From: Aptenodytes patagonicus
Taxonomy: Eukaryota > Chordata > Aves > Sphenisciformes > Spheniscidae
Assembly: GCF_965638725.1 (NCBI RefSeq)
Contig: NC_134970.1
Span: forward strand, 4,717,001-4,781,000
Length of the DNA: 64,000 bases
Reading direction: 5' to 3'
Position numbers and translations under genes: made by a program. Shown one piece after another: positions 28,346-41,962 of this stretch. How positions within the stretch are numbered: position 1 is the first letter of the stretch; the number at the start of each line of letters is the position of its first letter. The notes below the pieces were generated by a model that ran no database searches, had not been told where the DNA came from, and saw nothing but the letters and a program-made list of their open reading frames with translations.

Positions 28346-31300
28346 GGTGTCCTGCGCTCTGAGCAGGGTAACTTTGGGGAGTGCAGGAGGAAGGTGGAGG
28401 TTTCTGCAGAGCGCACACAAAATGCAAAGCCGTTTGCTGCCAGGGCTTGAAGCAAACGCGTTTCCCCTGGCTATTGCAACCTGGCAGCACCTACAGCGCG
28501 TGGCCCCCACCCTGGCCAGCAAGGTGGGCGTCCTCCCGTCTGCACGTGGGACATGTGGCTCCCAGTAACATTCCTGGATCATTGAACCTCCTTTGCAAAT
28601 GCTCCGGTTTTGGGGAGCTTCCAAGCCCTGACCTGGCAGGGTCCAGCGAGCCCCTGTTGCAGCCGTCCCCCCGCTAATTCTCAGAACCCCCCGGTCGATG
28701 CAGACGACTTTAATTGAAGCAAGGCGGCTGCTGCACGTGCATCCCACACAGGATTCATTGGAAAAGCGACTCCCAGAAGAAGTTTCCCACCGTTACCTAC
28801 ATGCCACCTCCGGGAACCTGCTGTCCTCGCAGCCACCGCGTGCACTGCTCGAGCAACCACGTGCACCAGGTCCAAGCCAGCCCCTGGCCCAAATCCCACG
28901 GAGAAGCACCCGGTGTACAGGGGACACCCGTCCCCTCCCATCTGGCCACAGGTCGGCTCTTTGCCCTGGGGCTCCAACTCTACTCGTGTTGCAGCCGGAG
29001 GGGTTTTGCCAGGGGATGCAGGACGGGGCCCTGACAGGAGTGCATGGAGCAGGCGGCTTGGGAGGGGCCCAGGCTCACCGCCTGCCTGGCCTTGGGCTCT
29101 GTTTGATAACCAGGGGGGAGGATGCGTGTTCAGGCTGCTCACGCCCCTCCAGGCTGCTCAGCCCCGAGCCCCAGCTCCGCTCCTGCCTCCTCGCCCAAGT
29201 GCCTGGTGCAGAGCCGTCTGCCAGCGTGAATCAGCAGCACCCACTTAACCGTTTCCTCGCAGGGTCCACGTCAGCTCCGGAGAGGGGGGGATGGTTCAGC
29301 CATGCCACAGCCAAACCCCTCTGCACCCCCCTTGCTCCCTGGGCTGCGACCCTCGCCAGCCCCATGGGAGCATTTCCCTGCCCCATGGATTGCATAGATC
29401 AGCCCTGCGCCGGTGGGAAACCTGCAGCCACCCGGCCGGGTCAAAGCTGAGCAGCAAACCAGCCGGCAAACCAGCAGCAAACCAGCCTCTTGCAAAGCAC
29501 ACCGGTGTCACTGGCTTTGCTCGAGGACCTGCCATCGTGCCGGGGGCATCTCACCCCCCCATACTTCGCCATAGCAGGAGCAGCACGTGGGCATCAGTGC
29601 CCGCGCTGGATGCGGCTCTGAGGTCGGGTACTGCCGGCGGCCGATGCAGCAGCATGGCAGCCTTGGAGCTGGCGTGGCGCGGTGGGAGACGCTGCTGCCG
29701 AGCTCCTCAGAGGGTTTGCGGGCAGTTGGGCTCCGCTCGTGGCGCTGCCCTGGGCTTCCTCAGCCGTTTCGAGTCCATTTGTCTTCGCCGCGAGTGGTTT
29801 TCACGTGGCGATAGCAGTGGTGTGTCGCGGTGGCATTTGGTGCTACACCCACTGACAGAGCCTTGACCAGCCCTGTGCCGAGATAAGGGAGAACAAATGA
29901 CCTTCCCCGCGGCCAAAAACCCAAACCCATGCCTGACTCCCTCCCCCTAAACCCCTGCACTCATCCTCGGCCTCGTGTGCTTACAAAAGGAGCCACGTAG
30001 CAACTATTTCACATTGCAGCCCCACGGACTGTTTGATTTGACAGGCTGGGTCAATCCCAGCGTTTAATTGCAGTAAAACTGGCTCAGACCATTGGGTCCT
30101 TTCCAATTGCTGAGCTTCAGCTTTACTGCTGGGAGCCCCCAGGTAACTACAAGGCATCAGCGTGCAGCAAATTACCATCCTGTCCCCAGCTCACGTGCTC
30201 TGGCAAGCGAGGGTCCCTGGTGCCCTCGGCTCGGGTGGCACCGGCCGGGCTGGGCTGCGGCTCCGTGTTGGGACGCTGCGGCTGCGGAAGGGGTTTGCAC
30301 CAGGGAAATGTCATGCATTGCATCAGTTTGTGCTCGGGGTTGGTGTCGGGGAGCTCCCCGCTTGCTCTGATTCCTGCAGATCGAGCGCAGCTGCCAGCGT
30401 GGCTTCCCCCTTCCTTGGATGCTTTCACCAATAGTCACTGACTCCCCTCCCAGCCCCGTCAGCGCTCGCACTCCTGCGGCAGGGCTCACACCCGGCCCTC
30501 TCCCGTTCACCACGAGTGTGAAACTCCTGCCCTGGGACAGGATGGGGACAGGGATGGGGACACAGGCTCGCTCTGTGCTCCGCTCCCCTCCTTGCAGCGC
30601 ATCTGCCACCATCCTGCCTTGGCCAAGGGCTCTCTGCAGCAGGAGAACCTGCACTGGGAGGCTCTGCAGCCCCTCCTGGCCCCTGGTCCTGAGCAGGCTC
30701 AGCTGATGTGCAAGCAGGCAGGATGGGAGCACATGCAGGCAGCTGCCTGCTCCTTGTATCACATCATCACCTGCTTTTTGGCTGCAACAGAGGTGCTGGG
30801 GCCAGGGCAGCCAAAAAACCTGGAGGCAGAGCAATCTGCTGCCCGGACACAGCCTCCCCGGGGCTGGGGCTGGTGCCTGGCACCTCACCGGGGACCTCAG
30901 AACCCAGGATGGGGCACCCCCATCCAACAGCGCACCCTGAGGCTGCTGCACCGGGGGTTGCACATTTAATGACGGTGTTACAGCAAAGGCAAAGCTCTGG
31001 CAAAGGCAAAGAGAGTGGGGAGAGTCAGGGGCCTGGCTGGCCCCCCCCGGGGGACCCGGCTTGTCCCTCTCGCCCTTCCTGGGCCCTGGGGAACTGTGGG
31101 AGGGAGGGAGGCAGGCAGTGTGGATGCTGGAGCAGCTCTGGCCCAAAGCTCTGCAGCTCCTTTGCGCGCCAGGTGCCCAGGCTCTTCTGCCAGCGGCAGG
31201 GGATGGCAAAACCGGGCTGTCTCTGCCTGCGTGGGGACAGGGCACTGCCGGCTGTGGGAGTACAGGCAGCTGCCCGTGCCCGCAGTGTCAGCAGCGCCAG

Positions 31301-33199
31301 CCCTCTGCATTGCAGCAGCCTCCTGCCTGTGCAGGGTCGGCAGCCGCGTCCCTGGCCCCTGCGGAGGGCAGAGACCCCCCTGCAACGCCGGCAGCAGCAG
31401 GAGCTGCCCGGTGGGTGAGATGAGCTGCAGAAGTGCTCAGCGCCGAGTGGGCTGATGGGGAGGGAGATGCAGGGGGGTGGCTGCTGTGGGAGCAACCCAA
31501 GGGCACACGGGTGCAGGAGCTGGGACAAACTTCACCATCACTCGATGCCAAATGCTCTGCGGCTTCTCTCCGGCAGCTTCGTGGAAACGTGGGGCTGGGG
31601 GGGTTGAAGCGGAGCCCCCTCGGCTGAGGGTGCCCAGGCGGCAGCGCGTGGCTGGGGCTGGCAGCTCGCCACGCCACGGCTCGGCTCAGCCGCCGGCACT
31701 GCAGGCGCTGGGGCATCACCACCAGCTGCCTTAATGCGAAACGATGGGCTGCGCTGGCGGGGCCAGGGCAGCGGGCGCGGGGCTGGCGTGTGCTGCGCAG
31801 GCAGCCAGGGTGGCCCAGCGTGGCAGGGGGCACACGCGTGGGCGTGCGAGGATGGTCACGCATGCGGGTGCGTGGCAGGAGAGTGGCAACAAGGCGGCAG
31901 CGTTAGCTGGGAAGTGATGCAGAGCCAAAAATAACCCCCAGGCTGCGGCTCAGACCAGGTAACGGCGAGGAGCGGGAGCTGCGGCAGCCATGTCCCGCAG
32001 TGCTCCACGGCCTCGGCTGCTGGCGGCTTGGTGGGGGCAGCTGGGGCTGGCTCATGTGCCCGTGGGTCCCAGGGTACCCCCAGCCGTGGGTGTGCTCCCT
32101 CCGTGGGGTCCCTGCCCCGGCCTTGAGCAGGGCTGGAGCTGCCCTTGCTCCATCCTTGCCCAAGGATGCCCTTGCCGTGCCAGCACAGCCTCTGCAACAC
32201 AACAAAGAGCCAGAGACCAGAGGCACAAACAAAGACCCCGGCTCTGAGCGCTGCACCGTGCCGGGGGCTTGCAGGAGGGATGGCCACATGTGGCACCCTG
32301 CGGGGTCCCCTGGGGGTTGTGCCACCGGCTGCTCTGCCACCGCTGCGGTTGCACCGGGGCAGCCCGTGGGTGTTCGGGTTGGGCGCTCTCATGGGTGGGG
32401 AGGGCGGTGGTTGTGCCGTGGGTGCCAGGCAGACGCGGGCGCCGCGTGTTGCCGGCTGCGGGGGGACGGTGCTGCGCATCGCCACGGTCTCTCATCCATC
32501 TGTGTCTTGGCGGCTGAGCGAGGGACAGTCATGCGTTTATTTTTAACCGGCTGGGGAGGATGGCGGGGATTGGTGCCTCCCTGGTTATATCACTAAATCC
32601 CTGCCAGGCCCTGTTAGTTCCAGCACAGCGAGCCCTGCGCCGTGCTCCAGTAACCGTTTCGACCCCCCTTCCTCCCGGGGCCGTGCCCTGCTGCCGCCCT
32701 GCCCCAGCTCACAGGCTCCTCGGGGCCAGCTGTGCGCACAGCTGGAGCACGCAGGCACCCACCAACTGTTCCCCATGGGTGGGCACCGGGGCACCAGGAC
32801 CCCGCACCCCCCAGCCCTGCCCTCCCACCCCATCGCCCTCTCCCAGGTGCAAGGTGGGATGCAGGCAGCCGGGTCTTCCGCTGCCTGCTCCACCTCCCCG
32901 GGAGAAGTGATGGTGCACGGGGATCACGGCCACATCCCGCTCCTGCAGCCCTTTTGGGGATGGGGCAGGAGGAAATTGGGGCAGTTCATGGCCACTTTGT
33001 CCCCATCCCAGTGGCAGATGCCATGCGGGACAGGCCCAGCGCTTCCCCGCGGGAACACTGACCGGAGCTGGGGCAGGACGGGGATGATGAGGATGCTCAT
33101 GGCCACCACGGTCCCCTCTCGGTCCCCATGTGATGCCACCCACCAGCCCCCATCCCCAGCCGCAGCTCTCGGCAAAGCGGCAAAGGGTTAAGCCGTGCA

Positions 33200-33360
33200 G
33201 CGGGGCCACGTGATGCTCCGGGGATGCCGTTTAGGGTGGAATATCAGGACGAGAATTTCTTCGGGCGGCGCATACCCACCCTCCCCCGGCCCTGCCACGG
33301 CCTCTCGCCCCGCGCCGCGGCTCCCCAGGGACGCGCGGTGCCAAGCCAGGCCCTCGGCCG
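33200..33360 (+). promoter_or_regulatory. PACSIN1: Candidate alternative PACSIN1 first exon/promoter
   Basis: A local CpG-rich block ends with a good donor (CTCGGCCG|GTGAGC, GT at 33361), 279 bases before the acceptor of the start-codon exon. A CACGTGA E-box lies at about 33206-33213. It could be a second, downstream first exon. Transcription is not shown by sequence. Confidence 0.35.
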
Positions 33361-33490
33361 GTGAGCTCCCTGCCGTGCTGCTCCCCGTGACTCTCCCTCC
33401 CAGCTCAGCTGGCTTCGGGGGGGATTTGGATGGCACCTTGGGGTTGGGGGGGCACTGGAGGATTCTGTGTGTCTGGAGCTGGAACGGGCA

Positions 33491-33548
33491 CCATTCCCAT
33501 CTCCATCCCCATCTCCATCCCTGTCCCCATTCCCGTCCCCATCCCCTG
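33491..33548 (+). repeat. CCATCY/CCCCATC hexamer-type repeat
   Basis: About nine imperfect six-base units of the CCCCAT / CTCCAT / CCCGTC type, in the intron just before the PACSIN1 start-codon exon. A similar pyrimidine-rich run precedes the coding exon 2 acceptor at about 34134-34153. They may add to the polypyrimidine content of these introns. Confidence 0.7.
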
Positions 33549-33642
33549 CAGCTGGATGCTTGTCCCGCGGTGCTGCGGGCAGGAGGGATGGGGGTCCCCT
33601 GCTCATCCCCCCCATGACTCCCCCCTCTTCTCCCCTCAGTGC

Positions 33643-33693
33643 ATGAGGCTGGTGCTTGCCCAGGAGCCACCCAGCGCCCGCGCTGACGCCTGA
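33643..33693 (+). other. Upstream ORF in PACSIN1 5' UTR (16 aa)
   Basis: Three bases into the start-codon exon an ATG opens MRLVLAQEPPSARADA and stops with TGA at 33691-33693, 16 bases before the PACSIN1 ATG and in another frame. Any transcript using the 33639 acceptor would carry it. The context (TGCATGA) is weak, so leaky scanning or reinitiation is likely. Confidence 0.55.
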
Positions 33694-33709
33694 GGCAGCG
33701 CCGGGAGCC

Positions 33710-37165
<3,456 letters not shown>

Positions 37166-37813
37166 GTCTTGTGGTGTGCTCCTCATCGCCGTCAGCAGAT
37201 AAATCCACCCTCCGTTGTCTCCATCTCTCCACCAGCCAACCAGCCATTTTGCCGTCTGGTCCTTCACTCCTCACAGTTAGAGATTCAGACATATTTTCCG
37301 ACCAAGCTTTTATTTTTTTAAGAGTTGTCTCTGAAGAGTATTTTGCATAGTCGCTTTCTTCTTCTTCTAAGATTATGTGAAGCGAAAGATGACGTTGTCC
37401 GTTCGTCTACGTTAGTTGATTTTTTTTTTCTGAGCGAAAAGCTGATACCTCAAGATCTTAAAGCCCAACCAGTGAGAGCTCCTGATTGGTTGGTTTTTAA
37501 AGATACTGAAATCATGAGCCGCCTTCCAATTGGCTGGAACTGCTCCAAAATGCATGGCGCTGAAGCTCCTGGGACCAATCAAATTCACCCCAAAAAACCG
37601 AGAGGGATTGGAGTCTGACTCCATTTTTTTGGTGTTTCCATGTTCTTCTCCCCGGTTCATCCTCCCGCCCCGAAGGAAGGGGACGAACATCCCCTCCTGC
37701 CCCGCAGTCACCCGGCCCCATCCACGGGCAGGTCCCTGCTCACGGGCAGGGCTGGTGGCAGATTGAGATGCCCAGGTGAGGTGGGACCAGCCCTGCCATG
37801 GAGCTTGGTGGCA

Positions 37814-37857
37814 TCTCCTCAGCTTCCTCCTCCACCTCCTCCTCCTCCTCCTCCTCG
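37814..37857 (+). repeat. CTC/CCT trinucleotide repeat in PACSIN1 3' UTR
   Basis: A run of imperfect then pure CCT triplets, pyrimidine-only on the transcribed sense strand and so a possible PTB/PCBP binding tract. Confidence 0.75.
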
Positions 37858-38763
37858 TGGCCAGGCTGCCAACGTGTCTGGAGTCGGTGGAGGCTCCCGA
37901 GCCGATGCCCCGTGTGTGCTGCAGGGAGCAGCATCGCCCTTTGCGAGGGCAGTCATCCAGCGCACACCACATCCAGGGGGAGGTGGCCCTAAAATCCACC
38001 GCTGTTCGGAGCAGGACCCGCCGCAGCCCAGTGCTGCTGGAAGCACCTTCATGCCCAGCCTGGGATAGCGGGGACCAGCTTGGATCCTGCTGGGGACGGT
38101 CCCCATCCGCCCCCTTCCTGAAGAGAGGCAGGAGTAGACCAGGGATGGGGGATAAGCAACGTCCAGCCTTGCGTGGCGCCGGCAGGAGCTGCAGCCAGCC
38201 GGAGGACGAGGAGGGCTCGGTGCAGGCAGCAGACCCCAGCCCGGGCAGCAAAGCAGCTGCCTGGCGAAGGCGGCTGAAAACAAGACACGCCAAAGCAGGG
38301 GAACGGCCGCAGGCTTTGCCCTTTGCTCTTCCCCAAGGGGCTCTATCCTTCCTGCACTTGGGCTCTGCAACCGGCCGCGGCGTGGACGGGACCCCCGCAG
38401 CACCCATGGGCGCTGCCACCCAGCATGGTCACCCCAACCCCTCTGCCCGGGGCACATTTGCCATCCCGAGCTCTTCCCTACAGATCATCTCTCATTTTTT
38501 TTCTATACCATCACCCTTGGCAGCATCGATGCCATCATCTTCCCGCACGCTCCTCCCGCTCCTCTCCTGCTCCCTCCGGTGGTTCGTGAATTTTTTGGCC
38601 CCAGGGATCAAGTGTTTCTGCAGAGGCAGGAGATGCACCATGTGCTGGGCACGGTGGGCGAGAGCCGCCCGGCCCTGCATCCCCTGCCAGGTACGCAAAC
38701 GGGAAAAAAAAACACAAAAAAAAGTCAGAAAAACCCCAACCAACCACCTGTCTCAGCAATGCA

Positions 38764-38880
38764 CCCCGGTTTTTTGTACATTGATTGTGTAATTTAAGAA
38801 GTATATATATAATATATATATCTCTATCTATCGTGATTGTATTACCGTGGATACAACAACGAAAAGCAGCAAGCGAAAAT
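38764..38880 (+). other. AT-rich 3' UTR element with TATATA repeat
   Basis: An AT-only stretch (TATATATATAATATATATAT, about 38802-38821) with TTTTTTGTACATTGATTGTG before it and ATTGTATTACCGTGG after it interrupts GC-rich sequence. TGTACATT is one base from a Pumilio element. Its position in a neuronal mRNA 3' UTR suggests an RNA-binding or localisation element, which is inference. Confidence 0.4.
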
Positions 38881-40309
38881 AACTGAGCTCTGTAAGCGTC
38901 CTCCGGGTCTGGGTCCTCGTTTGCCTCCGTGCGCCCGTCTCACCCCGCGTGGAGGCAGCTGTCGGGGTTACGGACCCCCCGCCCAGGGCGGGCGCTCGAC
39001 CCCCCCCATGCTCCGGGGGAGCCACAGTCGCAGCACCCCCAGGCAGGGATGCCCCAACCCTGAGGCTTTGGGGGTGCAGCGGGATGGGGGGGGGGGGGCT
39101 CAGATGCCTTGCTGGGGTCCTGGGGGACAAGGGGGCTGCAGGAGGGGGGGCAGCAGCCACTGCCTTTGGGGGACCCCCATGCCAACCTGCCAGGCAAAGC
39201 CTTGTGAAGCCCACGGGGGGATTCAAGATACAGCAGTTTTTGGGGGCCATTCCCAGCTCCAGCAAAAGCAGCGGCCCCCGACCCAGCGCTCCCCCCTATC
39301 TTGGGCAGGGGGAGATGGGAAAGCCCCGGCGCAGCAAGTTGATGGGATCAAGAGGGGATAGAGCCTCCTGGGCTCCCTACGAGCCTTGAAACCTTGGGAA
39401 AAATGATTTGCAGGTCACCCACCCCTCTCCCCTCCCCGGAGAGCCGGGGTAGCCCCAGGAGAGGGCAGCGGCCAAGGGGGACAGGGTGGAGGGAGCGGAA
39501 CCTGCCGGGGCGTGGGGGGGCACTCCCTGGGCTCCCGATGGGGAGAGGGCAGAGAAAAGGGATTTATTTGCCCTTATTTAAAGGCTGGAACTGCAAGAGG
39601 TTTGGGGGAAACCCCGGCTGTGAGCCCTGCGGCTCTGGCTGCCCATCCCGCTGCAGTGGGCATCTGCTGGGTCAGGTCCCCCTCGTCCCTGGGGACATCG
39701 TGTCCCCGGGCGCACCCTCCCCAGCTGGCAGCAGCTTTCCTCGCCGTTTAACCCCCTTCCGTCCCACCTTCCCCGCAGGGACGTGCAAACCCCCCCGTGT
39801 GCCTTCGCCCACCCTGCCAAAGGACCTGCGAGAGGGACACGAGATTTGGGGCACTGGCACCCCCAGCCTGTCCCCCCGCTGCTCCCCGTGCCGGCTGCGG
39901 GAGCAGCGGTCGCACGCAGGAAATCACAAGACACATTTTGCTTTTTTTTCCCCATTTCTTTTTTTTTTTTTCTTTCCCCTCCCCTTTTCCAGAGGCCAAG
40001 GCAGTTTTCCTCCTTCCCCTGCTCCTCTTCTCCCTCCAGCCGCCCTCCATCCCTCCAGCCGGGATGCCTGCAAGGCTGGCCGAAGCGCGTCCGCTCCTCT
40101 GCCGTGTAAACAGTACGAAACGGGCAGAACAAAAAGAAGGCGGCAGGAGCTGTTACAGGCAGCTATTTTAAGTTAAAAACAAAAGACCAACAACCAGGTG
40201 TTTTTTTTCCTTTCCTCCCACAAAGTATCTCATGGGTACCCGGGCCACCCGTCTACCCTCGTCATTTGAACCTAAACCACAACTTGCTGGCAGCCAAAAC
40301 CAAAAAGCA

Positions 40310-40323
40310 AATAAACAAATAAA
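40310..40323 (+). terminator. PACSIN1: Twin AATAAA poly(A) signals (PACSIN1 candidate)
   Basis: AATAAA occurs at 40310-40315 and 40318-40323 on the plus strand, in an A-rich context and with T/G-containing sequence about 50 bases later. They are the best candidates for the PACSIN1 3' end. The convergent gene SPDEF has its stop 1.6 kb beyond. Confidence 0.45.
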
Positions 40324-40920
40324 AAAATTATAATATAAAAGATCAACATCGCCGGGTAACTTAGACTCTCGTGAAATGTGCAGTTTAAGCAATCCCCAGT
40401 TTTCCGTCCCAGTCCGGGCTCGGTGGGTTGTGTTTCAGATTTACTGTCCAGAGGGAAATGGCAAAGCTGCCGTCTCCCTTTTCCCAAACTCGGGAATCAG
40501 GCAGTCCAAATAAAATCCAAATCAAGGGAAGAGCCTTGTGCCAGGACCAAGGACCTGGGGGCTTCGGGGAGCTCTGGGTGTCCCCCCGCCCAAGGATGGG
40601 GGAGCCGGCTCAGGGGACCCCTCACGCCTGCAGGGATGCCCCGGCGTGCACGGCCCCGCGCCCGCGTTTTACAGCCGCTCCCTTTGCAAAACCCCCATTT
40701 TCAGCCCCAAATCCCTGCGGAGGGGAGAAGCCGAGAGTGTCCCAGAGCGGGAAGCGAAGTGGGGATGCACCCGTCCGGAGGGAATGCCTGTGGTCCCCAG
40801 GGCACAGCTACCCAGCACCCAGCTCCCTTGGCCGGCAGCATCCCTGGGTGCTGTGGTGCTGCTGGTGCCAGGCTGCTCCTGCGCGGGTCGGGTCAGCGCA
40901 GGCCCAGCCAAGGGCAGCTG

Positions 40921-40973
40921 TGGGTGCCCTTGTCCCTGCGGGTGCCATTGTCCCCGTGGGTGCCATTGTCCCG
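40921..40973 (+). repeat. Three copies of an 18-bp repeat
   Basis: Three near-identical copies of GGGTGCCATTGTCCCCGT stand head to tail between the PACSIN1 and SPDEF 3' ends. Open frames through it read as Cys/Pro/Gly repeats, but nothing suggests it is translated. Confidence 0.75.
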
Positions 40974-41962
40974 GCTCATGCCCAGGCTTTGTCCTCCCTG
41001 AACAATGGCCGGGGCGAAGCCACCCGCAGCCAGCACCCAGGAGGGAGGGGAGGAGGGAGGGATGAGCCTAGCCGCCGTCCCCCCCAAAATTCAGGCAGCC
41101 CCTTTCTTTGCAGCTGAGGGTTGAGGTGCAGCAGAGGGCAGAGCCCCCCGCCACGCTGCCCCCCACCCCAAACAGGGCTGAGGGCCAGGGTTAGGGGTTG
41201 TTTGTTTGTTGGGGTAAATCCAGAGCAGCCCCGCTGCAGCGCACAGGGTCACTCCTGATGGGCACCGAGGGCAGCCGGTCCCACAGCCGGGCCGGTGGTG
41301 GCATGGGGACAGGATCTGGCTGGAGGGGAGTGCGGCCCCGATGGTGTTGCGTCCCCCCGAGAGCAGCCCTGGGGGGTGATGCCACGGGGATATTGAGGTC
41401 TCCTGCTGGGATGTGCCCTTCGCCCCTGTGTCCTGACGGTGCCCTGGGGCTGCGGGGTGAGAGGACAACGTGCCGGGGGGCAAGAGACCTGGGGGCAGGA
41501 CTCCTGCATCCCCCAGCTCCTCCCCTGGGTGACCCCAGCCACTCTCCTACCTTCAATCCCTACCAAAGGGCACCAAGGTTGTGGGGAGCCCTGCGACAGC
41601 CACAGATTCCTCTGCCTTTATCTCACCCCAAGCAACCCCACGTCTCCTCCGACGGCCCCAAATTCTGTGCCCACCCTCCCCTGGGAGTGCTCGCGGGAAA
41701 CGAGGGCTCTGCACACTCCTTGCCCCGCACCAGGGCACATTGGTGGTGGTCCCTTAGCTGGGGGCTCATCCCTCCCCTCCGAGGCTGGGGGGTGAGGGGG
41801 GTCCCACAGTCCGTTGCCAGCAGGTTCTGGGGGGGGGTGAGCCTCTTGGCACCCCAGCCGCAGTCCTTAGCGCTGGAAGATGGTTTCTGTGGCTGGGAGG
41901 CAGAGAGAGGTGGCGAAGGTCCCCTGTCCCTCCCGGGGCTCAGCCTGTCCCGCCGCCGCCGC

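Larger units (their letters stand above)
27144..33639 (+). other. PACSIN1: PACSIN1 intron 1 (inferred)
   Basis: About 6.5 kb between the probable first exon and the exon with the start codon. Open frames are composition artefacts. Noted inside are a G-rich tandem at 27244-27300, an AT-rich site cluster at 28255-28345, a candidate alternative first exon ending at 33360 and a CCATCY-type repeat at 33491-33548. No coding exon is supported. Confidence 0.5.
37166..40340 (+). other. PACSIN1: PACSIN1 3' UTR (3' end uncertain)
   Basis: Sequence after the stop has no coding signal and includes a CCT-repeat at about 37814-37857, a group of CCAAT cores at 37485-37611, and an AT block near 38.8 kb. Two overlapping-type AATAAA signals at 40310-40315 and 40318-40323 are the first good plus-strand poly(A) signals I found, giving a 3' UTR of roughly 3.2 kb. 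An earlier end near 38.9 kb using a variant signal is possible. Confidence 0.5.
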
